Source of the DNA: an uncultured Rhodospirillales bacterium
Lineage (GTDB): Bacteria > Pseudomonadota > Alphaproteobacteria > CACIAM-22H2
Length of the DNA: 50,191 bases
Direction: 5' to 3'
Assembly (NCBI GenBank): GCA_937926175.1
Contig: CALANV010000048.1
Coordinates: 1 to 50,191 of the forward strand
The notes under the pieces were generated by a model. It saw only the letters and a list, made by a program, of their open reading frames with translations. It ran no database searches and had not been told where the DNA came from. This document shows positions 24,479-33,402 of this stretch, piece after piece; position 1 is the first letter of the stretch, and every line of letters begins with the position of its first letter. Both the position numbers and the translations under genes were made by a program.

Positions 24479-26002
24479 TCAAAGGCTTCGATAGGGCACG
24501 GTGCCCAGGACCCGCACCCCCAGGCTATGGCCGGCGCTCTCCGGCGTGATGAACCCGGAGCTGAGATACTCGGAAAGGAAGGCCAGACCCAGGCCTGCCG
24601 CGACCCCGAAGACGATCGAAAGCGCGATATTGAGCACCTTCTTGGGTGCGACCGGATTGGTCGGCGCACGTGCACTCTCGATCACACTAATGTTTACGAT
24701 CTTCTGCTGATCCATCTCCTCGGAGATGCGGGCCTCCTCAACGCGGACGACATAGGTGTCATAGTTCTGCCGGTAATTCCTGATCTCGCGCTCGATCTGC
24801 GCCAGTTCCTTCTCGCGCAGGTCAAGCTCCCGGAGTTTCTCGTCGATCTCTCCGATCTGCTGCTCGACTGCCGCCTTCTTCGCAATCAACGAATTGTATT
24901 CGGCCTGGTTGCGAACGATATCGAGCTCGAGCTGTTCCCACACCGGATTCTTGCCGGTTCGCGTCCGTACCGCCTTGTCGTTTTCGACACGAGCGAGGAA
25001 TTCTTCGACGACGCGACGCTCTTCGCGGACATTCCGCACGAGCTGGCTTTCCTCCCGGTACTTCGAAAGAAGTTCCTGCTCTCGAAGCTGCAGAGCAAGC
25101 AATCGCGACTTGGCGTCGTCAACAACTGGGTATCGCTCGTTATCCGTACCTATCGGAACGTGTTGCGGAACGGATTTCTGCTGTTCCCGAAGCGAAGAAA
25201 GCCGCCGGCCGGTCTCCTCGATACGGTTCTCCGTCGCACGCAGCTCGACGTCCAGCGCGCTTCGCTCGTTCAGCAGCAGGCTGCGCTGCTGATCGAGGGA
25301 GAACACGCCGTGCTGCTGACGGAACTGTTCGAACTTCTGCTCCGCCATGCGAAGCATCTGGCCGTAATGTTCCATCTGCTCGACAAGAAACTCGGACTTC
25401 GGCCCGCTGAATACCTGGAGGCGTGTGGCCAGAAACTGATCGACGAGTGAGTTCAGGGTCTCGGCCGCGATTTGCGGGTCGCCGTTCTGGAACGCCACCT
25501 TGATCACGTTTGCCTTCGCCACCGGCTCGACCTCGAGGCTGCCGCGGAAGGCGCGGGCCGCCTTCTGGCGAATCGTCTCTTCCGGCGAAATTTCCGGTAC
25601 ACCGGTGAAGAACGCGGCAATATCGTTCGCGACCTCGCGGACTTTGGCCACGGAGAACAGCGGCGGCGGCCGATCGATGCCTGGGAACAGCCGCTTCATG
25701 CCGATGTCGTCGATCACCTTGAGCGCGAGATCCTGGCTCGTGAGAATCTCGATCTCGGAGTTGAGCAGGTCCTCCCGGCTCAACGTGAGTTGCGGCTGTT
25801 CCTCACCAACGGCCGGACGATACGTATACTCCCGACCGGCCTTTACGAGCAGCGCGGCCCTTGCCTCGTATGTCGGACCGGTCGTGAAGCTGTAGAAAGT
25901 CGCCAGACCGACAATCAAGAGGAACGTCGCGATGATTTTACGCTGATGCTTGAACAGGACGTTGAGGATATCCCTTGTCCCGTTCTCGGAGTCTAAGCGC
26001 AT
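24479..26002 (-). CDS. GumC/Wzz-type chain-length determinant protein
   Basis: The 507-residue protein has a first membrane span near 24-42 (IATFLLIVGLATFYSF), the Wzz-type start of the periplasmic domain (YEARAALLVKAG), a long coiled-coil rich in Gln and Glu (about 200-420) and a second span near 470-490 preceded by the proline-rich motif APTNPVAPKKV. It has no C-terminal kinase domain; the separate CpsD-like protein encoded at 21625 would fill that role. It would control polymer length and bridge the inner membrane to the Wza-type channel encoded just upstream (24 nt gap). No exosortase is seen in the window. Confidence 0.9.
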   Translation of the reverse strand: MRLDSENGTRDILNVLFKHQRKIIATFLLIVGLATFYSFTTGPTYEARAALLVKAGREYTYRPAVGEEQPQLTLSREDLLNSEIEILTSQDLALKVIDDIGMKRLFPGIDRPPPLFSVAKVREVANDIAAFFTGVPEISPEETIRQKAARAFRGSLEVEPVAKANVIKVAFQNGDPQIAAETLNSLVDQFLATRLQVFSGPKSEFLVEQMEHYGQMLRMAEQKFEQFRQQHGVFSLDQQRSLLLNERSALDVELRATENRIEETGRRLSSLREQQKSVPQHVPIGTDNERYPVVDDAKSRLLALQLREQELLSKYREESQLVRNVREERRVVEEFLARVENDKAVRTRTGKNPVWEQLELDIVRNQAEYNSLIAKKAAVEQQIGEIDEKLRELDLREKELAQIEREIRNYRQNYDTYVVRVEEARISEEMDQQKIVNISVIESARAPTNPVAPKKVLNIALSIVFGVAAGLGLAFLSEYLSSGFITPESAGHSLGVRVLGTVPYRSL

Positions 26003-26025
26003 CAGGAGCTCCCAAGGCTAGACAA

Positions 26026-26760
26026 TCAGTCGAAACCGTAGGCCAGACCGAATCCGAACGGGATGTTCTGGCGGATGTACTGGTCGATGAACTTGTTGAC
26101 GTTCGCGATCGGGGACTTCGGCACGTACACCACATCGAGTGGTGCGAGAGCGATGTCCTGTTCCATGTTGGAACCGTCGATCACGGCTTCGAGATCGACC
26201 GGAATGACGATCGGACGCTGACCGTTCGGATTGCGTCGGATGACGAGCACTTCGTTGATACGGGCGGTTTCACGGAAACCGCCGGCCTGTGCGACCGACT
26301 GCAGGACGGTCATCGGTCCGATCGCCTGGATCACGCCGGGGCTTCCGACTTCGCCGCCGACGAACACTTTCTGCGCATTGAATGACCGGACGATGACGGT
26401 GAGCTCCGGTCGGCGCAACTCCTGCTCGTACGCCTGACGCAAGCGCTCTGCCAGCTGGGACGGCGAGATGCCGGCGGCCTGGACCTCGTTCGCCAGCGGC
26501 AGCGAGATGCGGCCGTCAGGTCGGATCACCACCGACGTATTGAGTTCCGGATTGTAGTAGAAGCGGATATCCAACTCATCGCCGGGGTAGAGGATGTATT
26601 CGTCGCCTGACGAACGCGCGATCGCCTGTCCCGTTTCGATGGAGGCGGGATTCCTTACCGCAGATCCGCAGCCGCCGAGTCCCAGGACGGCAAACATGGC
26701 AGCGGCAAGAAAAGAAAAGGTCCGGCGTACGCGCCGACTGCCGAAGCGGAGGAAAATCAT
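26026..26760 (-). CDS. Wza/GumB-type polysaccharide export lipoprotein
   Basis: The 244-residue outer-membrane lipoprotein begins with a signal containing SFLAAAMFAVLGLGG followed by the lipidated C31 (LGGC lipobox). The Poly_export domain is seen in LYPGDELDIRFYYNPEL and PDGRISLPLANEV (about 52-85), and a SLBB domain in VFVGGEVGSPGVIQA (about 135-190). I chose ATG 26760, which has AGAGGA upstream and gives a normal signal peptide. A TTG start at 26808 would add 16 unneeded residues. The final part, LAPLDVVYVPKS, is the usual pre-C-terminal segment. It is the outer-membrane end of the assembly operon. Confidence 0.92.
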   Translation of the reverse strand: MIFLRFGSRRVRRTFSFLAAAMFAVLGLGGCGSAVRNPASIETGQAIARSSGDEYILYPGDELDIRFYYNPELNTSVVIRPDGRISLPLANEVQAAGISPSQLAERLRQAYEQELRRPELTVIVRSFNAQKVFVGGEVGSPGVIQAIGPMTVLQSVAQAGGFRETARINEVLVIRRNPNGQRPIVIPVDLEAVIDGSNMEQDIALAPLDVVYVPKSPIANVNKFIDQYIRQNIPFGFGLAYGFD

Positions 26761-26913
26761 TCGGGCGATCCTCTGTCTCACATCAAAATCGAAGCGGTCC
26801 GATGACAATCTCTGGCTGCAGGGGTGTGTGCTTCGGTTTCTTGCTTGCGAGATCGTAACAGAACGAATCCGGACGACGAGCTGACTTTCCGGGCGGCTGG
26901 CTTCGCAAAAGGA

Positions 26914-27438
26914 TTAGAGACATTCAGGGGGCCGAGTACCGACGTGTCGTGCAACGGAAATGGCATTCTCGTCGCGGTCGAATCGCGGCCACGCACTCAT
27001 CGAGCTAGTACGACCGGGTAGCGTAAAGGCCGCAACGCGCCGTTGCGGCCGATGACCGGTCTGATTCCGGCGAAGCAAGGCGGAAACCCCGACACCGAGC
27101 GTCAGGCCCGACAGAACGCCAAGTCCATTGGCGCCGATATCGAGGACCGAAAACTCCCGCCCGGGAATACCGATCTGGCGGAGTTCCAGTCCGACACCGA
27201 GAAGCAGATTGAACGTCGTGAGTATCAAGTGCCCTGGTAAGCCCTTGGCGGCAAAGTACGCCGGAAATGCGATCGCACCAAACGCAACGACATGCGTGAA
27301 CTTGTCGGCGTGATGCTGGCCGGGCGGCCGGAAGATCGGTGAAACATATGCGACAGTGACTGCGAGCGTCGTCGCCAGCCACAGCGTTCGCCATAACAAG
27401 CGGTTCTTCACCACGCTATCCAAATTGGCGAACGGCAT
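26914..27438 (-). CDS. VanZ-like family membrane protein
   Basis: The 174-residue protein has four hydrophobic segments (LWLATTLAVTVAYVSP, VVAFGAIAFPAYFA, LILTTFNLLLGVGLEL and LGVLSGLTLGVGVSALL) with the VanZ-type HHADKFTHVVAFG, E-rich GVGLELRQIGIPGREFSVLDIGAN motif. The start at 27438 follows GGCGGAGA; longer in-frame sequence to 27615 overlaps the upstream gene and lacks family features. VanZ-like proteins are frequent in exopolysaccharide/exosortase operons, but their biochemical role is not known. It lies 29 nt after the glycosylphosphotransferase gene and 153 bp before the Wza-type gene. Confidence 0.85.
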   Translation of the reverse strand: MPFANLDSVVKNRLLWRTLWLATTLAVTVAYVSPIFRPPGQHHADKFTHVVAFGAIAFPAYFAAKGLPGHLILTTFNLLLGVGLELRQIGIPGREFSVLDIGANGLGVLSGLTLGVGVSALLRRNQTGHRPQRRVAAFTLPGRTSSMSAWPRFDRDENAISVARHVGTRPPECL

Positions 27439-27467
27439 CGGTTCTCCGCCAGTACGGTGCGGCGTTT

Positions 27468-29003
27468 TCAGTAGGCGTTCTCGTCCGAGAAGAGACGGAT
27501 GACGGTCAGGAACAGGATCCGAAGGTCGAAACTGATCGACCAGTTCTCGATGTAGTAGAGGTCGTGCTCGACCCGGCGCTGCAACTTCTCCGCAGTGTCC
27601 GTCGCGCCGCGCCAACCGTTAACTTGAGCCCATCCGGTGATGCCCGGTTTCATGCGGTGCCGATGCGCATACTCGGCCACGATCTCGTGGCACAGCCGCT
27701 TTTCGGTCCGCATGCCGATCGGATGGGGACGGGGGCCGACGACCGACATGTCGCCCTTGAGAACATTCAGAAACTGGGGGAGCTCGTCGAGGCTCGTCCG
27801 GCGAAGGAACGCACCGACCCGGGTCACGCGCGGATCGTTGCGACGCGTCTGGTTGGCGCCGGACTCGTCGCTGAGCTCATGATACATCGTCCGAAACTTG
27901 TAGACTTCAATCTCCTGGTTGTTGAAGCCGTAGCGCTTCTGCCGGAATAGAACGGGACCTGGACTCTCGAGCTTGATGGCGAGCGCGATGATCAGGAAGA
28001 GCGGCGCCGTCACAATCAGCGCGAATATCGCGAGCATCCGATCCTCACAGGCCTTCGCGAAGCCGCGCCAGTGGCGGAGCGGCGGATCGACAACCCCCAC
28101 GAGCGGCACCGTTCCGCATTGCGTCAGCCCGTAACACCGGAGATGAAAACCGATCTTGTCGGGGCAGAGGCTGATGTTCGTCGGCAGCGACTTCAGCTTG
28201 TGGAGAATGCCCAGGAGGCGCGCCTCCGCCGACCAGGGCAGGGCGATGATGATGTGATCGATGGCCGTGGTCTTGCCGAGCTCGAGAAGATCATCCGTCG
28301 TACCGAGCACCGGGTACCCTTCCACGTGGCGCGGAACGCGATCACGGCGGTCGTCGAAGAACCCGATGACGCGAAGAGACGGATCGCTCGAAGCGGCTAG
28401 ATGTGCTGCCAGGCGTTGGCCATACTCGCCGGCACCGACGATGACCACGTTCTGTATCAGATGCCCCTGGGCGAGACTGTGACGCACGGCGGTCGCGACC
28501 GCCGTGCGGACGATCGCGATCGAGACAAATGACAGCCCCAACCACAATGGCAGCCACTGGGGAGAAAATGACGTCCACGTCTCCGTCGCTATTGCGAGCA
28601 GCGCCAGCACTGCCGCGATGCAGATGAGCGCGACCATGAGTTGCACAAGCTGCCGGCCCGACCGCGTAAGAGTGATAGCGCCGTAAAGCCCCGCCAAGCC
28701 GAAGACCTTGGAAGCGATGAACGTACCCGTTATCGCCACCAAGCCGTAGTCGGGCCAGAAGCGATTGGGAATTGGGGATCCAAGATACGAGTCGATCTGA
28801 AAGGCGAGCCAGGCCAACCCGAAGACGAGTGCGCCGTCGACGAACTTGAGCGTATCGAGGACCATCGGCACGTGTGCCGCGGAAGGCACTTGCTGGGATC
28901 GGGTGGCTGCAACCGAGACGGGCTTGAGTGCGGTGGAAAGTTGATTGGCCGACACGGGAAGTCCGAAGCCCAAAATTGATTCACACGGTCGAGCGACGGA
29001 CAT
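27468..29003 (-). CDS. Undecaprenyl-phosphate glycosylphosphotransferase (WcaJ/GumD-type)
   Basis: The 511-residue polyprenyl-phosphate hexose-1-phosphate transferase begins repeat-unit synthesis. It has an N-terminal membrane domain (several spans, about 50-180), a central Rossmann-like CoA-binding-type domain (VVIVGAGEYGQRLA near 190), and the C-terminal PHPT catalytic domain with SPGPVLFRQKRYG, YKFRTM, SLDELPQFLNVLKGD and VVGPRPHP. The end (RLFSDENAY) is typical. It is the first gene of the minus-strand assembly operon, and its divergent 320-bp upstream region separates it from the regulators. The family transfers Glc-1-P or Gal-1-P; the exact sugar cannot be read. Confidence 0.92.
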   Translation of the reverse strand: MSVARPCESILGFGLPVSANQLSTALKPVSVAATRSQQVPSAAHVPMVLDTLKFVDGALVFGLAWLAFQIDSYLGSPIPNRFWPDYGLVAITGTFIASKVFGLAGLYGAITLTRSGRQLVQLMVALICIAAVLALLAIATETWTSFSPQWLPLWLGLSFVSIAIVRTAVATAVRHSLAQGHLIQNVVIVGAGEYGQRLAAHLAASSDPSLRVIGFFDDRRDRVPRHVEGYPVLGTTDDLLELGKTTAIDHIIIALPWSAEARLLGILHKLKSLPTNISLCPDKIGFHLRCYGLTQCGTVPLVGVVDPPLRHWRGFAKACEDRMLAIFALIVTAPLFLIIALAIKLESPGPVLFRQKRYGFNNQEIEVYKFRTMYHELSDESGANQTRRNDPRVTRVGAFLRRTSLDELPQFLNVLKGDMSVVGPRPHPIGMRTEKRLCHEIVAEYAHRHRMKPGITGWAQVNGWRGATDTAEKLQRRVEHDLYYIENWSISFDLRILFLTVIRLFSDENAY

Positions 29004-29323
29004 GAATCAGCCGCACGATGTGTCCGTGACTGTCATGCCGTTGAACAGGTTCCGGCAATTCAGCAAATCAGAGGAGGGTTCGGCAGCGCGGTATATGCCG
29101 TTCAAGCGAAACGGCACATCTGAAGGGGCAATGTGTGCTCGGCGGGCGCGCGTCGGAGAAGGTTCTCGCCCGAAGGCGTTGGGTGCTGCTCCCGGAAGCG
29201 CTGTTGGCGTTACTCACTCGGTAAACGCGGCATGTGTCGTCCCCCGTCTGAGATATTGCTTTGTGCCGGGTTGGTCGGAAAATCGCAGCAAGTCGAACTG
29301 CAGAGTCCGGATTCGCCGGTTCT
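29004..29323. other. Divergent promoter region between the glycosylphosphotransferase operon and a response regulator
   Basis: This 320-bp region has no credible gene. Because the assembly operon and a regulator start divergently from it, it is the most likely place for operators of the regulators encoded at 29324-31725. I see no clear inverted repeat or promoter pair to define a site. Confidence 0.5.
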
Positions 29324-29971
29324 ATGCCGATGAGAGTCGTGATCGCCGACTACCACGCGTTGCTTCGTGACGGCCTTGGCATGATCGTCAAGGATCTGGC
29401 CCCTGACGTTGAGGTGGTGCATTGCGACGACTTCGAACGGCTGACACCGCTCATGGACGGGGAACAGGTTGACCTTGTCCTGCTCGACTTCAATTTGCCG
29501 AATTTCGGTGGAGTACCGGCGTTGCACAAACTGACGACTCAATACCCTAAGGCACCGATCGTCATCATGGCCGGGTCTGAACGCTGGACGGATGCCTGCA
29601 ACGTGATCGAGGCCGGTGCCCGCGGCTACATCCCGAAATCGGCGAGCAGCGTCATCATGCTGGCCGCGCTCCGGCTTATCCTATCCGGCGGAACATATAT
29701 TCCCCCGCTCATGAACCAGGCTTCGGGCGCGGCCCGGACAGGGGGGGTGTCGCGCCTCGGCGACGGCGGCGACGATCCGCCCCTACAGAAGTTGACGCCA
29801 CGGCAAATGGAAGTGCTGCGTTGTCTGGCCCGCGGCCATTCGAACAAGGAAATCGCGTATCAGCTCGGCCTGTCGCAAGGTACCGTGAAAATCCACATTG
29901 CCGCGATCTTCAAGGCGTTCAAAGTCCGGAACCGAACACAAGCGGTCATCGCCGCAGGTCTTCGCAACTGA
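29324..29971 (+). CDS. NarL/LuxR family response regulator
   Basis: The 215-residue protein has a receiver domain (1-125) with the phosphoacceptor D55 in LVLLDFNLP, K105 in YIPKSA and an acidic-pocket residue D9. The conserved Thr position reads MAGS, and the usual acidic pair is reduced to one Asp. The LuxR-type HTH (157-212) is typical: LTPRQMEVLRCLARGHSNKEIA, then NRTQAVIAA. It is orphan, with no kinase nearby. The start at 29324 (MPM) has a weak ribosome-binding site. It sits divergent from the polysaccharide assembly operon and probably controls it, which is inference. Confidence 0.88.
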   Translation: MPMRVVIADYHALLRDGLGMIVKDLAPDVEVVHCDDFERLTPLMDGEQVDLVLLDFNLPNFGGVPALHKLTTQYPKAPIVIMAGSERWTDACNVIEAGARGYIPKSASSVIMLAALRLILSGGTYIPPLMNQASGAARTGGVSRLGDGGDDPPLQKLTPRQMEVLRCLARGHSNKEIAYQLGLSQGTVKIHIAAIFKAFKVRNRTQAVIAAGLRN

Positions 29972-30273
29972 CGTCGAAACACGAAAGGGGTACGATTTCG
30001 AGTGATCCCGCCTCGTGATCACTCATAATCGCCACTCGGAAAACCCGTTTTGAACGCTTCTAGCCTAGCGCGGGCCTAGATTATATATGCGGCTGCGCTG
30101 GCCGCCCGTTGCAGGCCGGCGACTCGGCGGCGTGCATCACCGGAGCGGCACGCATGCACCCAATAACAAGATCGACGGGGCGGGGATGAATATGTCCGGG
30201 ATACGCGGCCCAAGAGGCAGCAGTTACGCTTCGTCAGTTCTCCGCGTCGTCGGCCAAATGCGCCGAGGGATGC
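29972..30273 (+). other. Intergenic region between two LuxR-type genes, no gene seen
   Basis: This 302-bp gap holds no credible ORF. A rough inverted repeat (TCTAGCC and GGCCTAGA around TAGCGCG) at 30059-30080 and the AT-rich TTATATATG next to it could be promoter or operator elements of the following gene. Confidence 0.35.
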
Positions 30274-30954
30274 GTGACGAAGGTTAGAACACTCATTGGA
30301 ATCGCGGTACCGCGAGTCCGCAACGATGTCGCCGCTGCAGCCGCGCTGCATGTCGAATTGATCGCGGTTTGCCTCTCTCCAGAACAGCTATTGGAGAAAG
30401 TGGACGCGACCATCGATTTGATCCTCGTCGATGTGCCATTTCTTTCGGCACTCATGCGCCGATGGCGTGGCGTCGGGCATTTCAAGGTGCCGCAACGACG
30501 AAACGCCGCCGTCATCCTCACATTGGCCGACGACGAGTTGCGCGATGCGCTCGCATTTCTGCACGTCTGTAACGGAATCCTGTTCTGGCAGCACGACCTC
30601 GACAAGATCGGCCGGTTGGCCACAATCATGCGCGAAGGTTACTGCAGCGTTCCGCCCGAGCTCTTGCCGGATCTGATATCCGATCGTGTCCGCATCGGCC
30701 TCATCGATCGCCTTGTTCCGATGGAACGGACAACCCTGCAGCTTCTCGGTCAGGCGCTGAGCAATCGTGCCATCGCTCGAACCCTGAACGTTCCGGAGCC
30801 AGCAGCCAAATCGCTCGTTCGTGCGGTCCTGACTAAGCTTCGTCTCAAGAACCGCACCGAAGCGGCTATATTCGCCGTACGCTGGCTCGACTGCATCACA
30901 GCCGAGCCAGCGCCTGCCAAGTTGACCGTGCCGGAGAAGCAGTTGGTCTCGTAG
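30274..30954 (+). CDS. LuxR-type regulator with degenerate receiver domain
   Basis: The 226-residue protein begins with GTG at 30274 (GAGGG upstream). The N-terminal half is receiver-like in length and secondary structure but lacks the acidic pair (starts LIGIAVPRVRN) and has QHD where the lysine would be; one Asp (LVDVP) may sit near the usual phosphorylation site. The C-terminal HTH is clear (MERTTLQLLGQALSNRAIARTLNV, then KNRTEAAIFAV). It is likely phosphorylation-independent. It converges with the third regulator, with only 3 bp between their stop codons. Confidence 0.8.
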   Translation: MTKVRTLIGIAVPRVRNDVAAAAALHVELIAVCLSPEQLLEKVDATIDLILVDVPFLSALMRRWRGVGHFKVPQRRNAAVILTLADDELRDALAFLHVCNGILFWQHDLDKIGRLATIMREGYCSVPPELLPDLISDRVRIGLIDRLVPMERTTLQLLGQALSNRAIARTLNVPEPAAKSLVRAVLTKLRLKNRTEAAIFAVRWLDCITAEPAPAKLTVPEKQLVS

Positions 30955-30957
30955 ACG

Positions 30958-31725
30958 TCAGCGGGCGCTCCGGGCCCCATTGCCCGCAGCCCCAGCTTCG
31001 GTCCGCTCCTCGGCCGACCGTGCGGCCGTAAACGCCACACTCACACCCGGCCGGTTGCCCGATGTGTTCGTCACCGCCGCACCAAGACCCCGGTTGAGTG
31101 CCCAAATGGCGGCCTGGGTCCGGTTCGTCGCGCGGATCTTGCGAAGGATCCCTTTGAGATGGACCTTAACGGTGGACTCGGTGATGTCGAGGTGATGCGC
31201 GATCACCTTGTTCGGGTAGCCGTTCAGCAGGCACTGCAGGATCTGGATTTCGCGCTCCGACAGGCCGGCCATGCCGGCGTCGTTGACCGGTGCCGGACGG
31301 GCCTCGACCTTACCGTTGACGAGGAGGCTCGCCAGATTGGTCGGGAAAACCTTCTCGCCGATCATGACCAGACGCAGCGACTGCTTGAGCGCGGCGGAAG
31401 AGATGTTCTTCACGAGGTAACCATCCGCGCCGGCGTCGAAGCACTGGGCCAGGCTGACGCTCGAGAGAACATCCGTCAGCACGACAACGCGCATCTTCGG
31501 CATGCGCTGGCGCAACGACTTGATCTCCTCCAGACGCTGCTTGTCGTCGGCGGAGTAGTCCACGAGCATCAAGTCCGGCGTGTTGTCCGGCGTGATTTTG
31601 GTTAATGCCTCTGCCACGGTGGCCGCCTCGCCTGTGACCGCAAAGCTTGGGTCGTCAAGCAGTTTGCGCAAACCTTCGCGGAGAAGCTGACTGGGATCAA
31701 CGAGGAAGATCTGGAATGTCTGCAT
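30958..31725 (-). CDS. NarL/LuxR family response regulator
   Basis: The 255-residue protein has a receiver domain (1-125) with D10, phosphoacceptor D56 in LMLVDYS, T84 in VVLTD and K106 in YLVKN, so it could be phosphorylated. The HTH spans 155-212 (LSEREIQILQCLLNGYPNKVIA, then NRTQAAIWALNRG). A 40-residue Ala/Arg-rich tail follows. The ATG at 31725 is chosen because it directly starts the receiver fold; an ATG at 31740 would add five residues. Together with the two regulators at 29.3 and 30.3 kb it forms an orphan group beside the polysaccharide genes. Confidence 0.87.
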   Translation of the reverse strand: MQTFQIFLVDPSQLLREGLRKLLDDPSFAVTGEAATVAEALTKITPDNTPDLMLVDYSADDKQRLEEIKSLRQRMPKMRVVVLTDVLSSVSLAQCFDAGADGYLVKNISSAALKQSLRLVMIGEKVFPTNLASLLVNGKVEARPAPVNDAGMAGLSEREIQILQCLLNGYPNKVIAHHLDITESTVKVHLKGILRKIRATNRTQAAIWALNRGLGAAVTNTSGNRPGVSVAFTAARSAEERTEAGAAGNGARSAR

Positions 31726-32466
31726 ATCCGTGCCCCGCATGTTGGTTGTTGACGCCCTTAAGAGATTTTTCTTACTGCTCGTTCGGCGAACGAGTCCCAT
31801 TAGGCAGTGCACCCTGAGCGTGTGACGCGACCAGTAGGGTATTGAAGCACCCGGTCCGGTGAAATCTCCCGTACGAACAGCTCGACGGTTCCGTGGGAGT
31901 ATTTCCAACGGGACCTCCGAGCAGTCCGGTACCGAGGATTTCTCGTTTCCAACCGTCCCGCGATGCGCCCCCGGATGCCCCATGCGCCGATCGTCCGCGA
32001 TATTGGACGCCGGATGCAGGTCGATCGCATGCTTGCGTGTGGCTGCCTGAGACGTTTGGTCCTGCCTGGGCTGCCGAGCGACGTGCGGAGCAGTCTGAAG
32101 GCCGTAGTCGGTTCAGTCCGTCGCACGCAGATATAGCCAGGTTCGTCAACATTGGCCCCCCCCCCAACTTCGCCCACAGCCGAGGCAGACGAAAGCTAAT
32201 TAGCTTGCCGTTAACGCGCCGGAGGGGCGAAAGTTCCACGGAAGGATGGTGACGGGCGTGTCGGGCCTATTCGCACGCGGCGCACTCTCCCCCGGTCTAA
32301 GCCCATCCGATATCGGATTCCGGGGATACGAACGGTTCCCGGCACTTGGTAACCATCGTAACCGTCGTTCCGGGCGCCTCGGCAGCCCCGCGCCGGGGAT
32401 CACCCCTCGGGTAACGGGGCCGTTGCATTCCCAATGGCGTCTCTTTAAGAGCGTTTCCCGCTACCT
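31726..32466. other. 741-bp intergenic region with a C10 tract and a palindrome
   Basis: No credible gene: open frames here are short and rich in Arg, Pro and Ser with no domain. It separates a regulator (minus) from a DUF218 gene (plus) and should carry both promoters. Notable structures are a run of ten C at 32156-32165 and a perfect 14-bp palindrome at 32305-32318. Confidence 0.5.
32305..32318. promoter_or_regulatory. Perfect 14-bp palindrome, possible operator
   Basis: ATCCGATATCGGAT reads the same on both strands. It lies about 150 bp upstream of the DUF218 gene. Only one copy is seen here, so a regulator cannot be assigned. Confidence 0.3.
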
Positions 32467-33273
32467 ATGGACACTCTGCTCCCACTCTCGAAGCTGTTCT
32501 GGTTGGTTGCCGAACCGAGCAGCTTTCTGCTCCTGTGCTGGCTGGTCGGGTGTGTCCTGCTCTGGACGCCCTGGCTGAAATACGGCCGCTTGCTGGTCGC
32601 GGCCGCGGCGCTGGTTACCCTGGCGAATGCGATGCTTCCCATCGGCCAGTGGGCGTTGCGGCCGATCGAGGATCGTTTTCCTCCGCCGTTAACGCTTCCC
32701 GCCCGCGTGGACGGCATCATCGTCCTGGGCGGCGTCGTCGACGAATACATCATCGGGAAGCGAGGGATTCCGAAGTCGCTCGCTGCCACGGGGTCGCCGC
32801 GCCTCGATGCGTTCCTCGAACTATCACGTCGCTACCCGATGGCACGGCATGTCTTTACGGGAGGAGCCATCGAGCTGATCAACGGTCGAGATACCGAGGC
32901 CGATGTCGTCAGGCGCATCTTCGCCCGCATCGGCGTCGACACGACGCGCATCATATTCGAGGACAGATCGCGCAACACTTACGAGAACGCCGTATTCAGC
33001 TATGCGGCCGTGAAGCCCGAGCCGGAAGAGCAATGGATCATCATCACGTCGGCCCGACACATGCCGCGCGCGATAGGCACGTTCCGCAAGGCCGGTTGGC
33101 AGAATCTCATTCCGTTTCCGGTTGATTTCGCAACCGACCCCGAGTCCGACTTCGAGCCCCAGTTCGGACTGGGACGGAACCTGCAGTTCTTGTCGGAAGC
33201 CGTCCGAGAATACATCGGCCTGACTGTCTATTACTGGCTGGGGCGAACCACGACCTGGTTTCCTGGGCCGTAA
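32467..33273 (+). CDS. DUF218/YdcF-ElyC family envelope protein
   Basis: The 268-residue protein has two N-terminal membrane segments (SSFLLLCWLVGCVLLW and LLVAAAALVTLANAM) followed by a DUF218 domain: DGIIVLGGVVDE, HVFTGG, IIFEDRSRNTYENAVF and the ITSARHMPRAI motif. ElyC relatives act in peptidoglycan and undecaprenyl-lipid homeostasis at the inner membrane. It precedes a lytic transglycosylase gene after 129 bp, in keeping with an envelope role. Substrate and reaction are unknown. Confidence 0.88.
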   Translation: MDTLLPLSKLFWLVAEPSSFLLLCWLVGCVLLWTPWLKYGRLLVAAAALVTLANAMLPIGQWALRPIEDRFPPPLTLPARVDGIIVLGGVVDEYIIGKRGIPKSLAATGSPRLDAFLELSRRYPMARHVFTGGAIELINGRDTEADVVRRIFARIGVDTTRIIFEDRSRNTYENAVFSYAAVKPEPEEQWIIITSARHMPRAIGTFRKAGWQNLIPFPVDFATDPESDFEPQFGLGRNLQFLSEAVREYIGLTVYYWLGRTTTWFPGP

Positions 33274-33402
33274 CGAAGCCCGCCGCATATACTGGCCGCG
33301 GGTGCAACGAATCCTCGAGCCGGAGCCATTTTCATTGCCGCGTTTCGAAGCTTGTGGCAGAAAAAGCCGAGTGCTCGATAGCGTTACTACGAATTTCCGC
33401 TC

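Noticed and set aside
31893..32252. 119-codon plus-strand open frame in the 741-bp gap
   Set aside because: Low-complexity Pro/Arg/Ser-rich translation, no ribosome-binding site and it includes the C10 tract.
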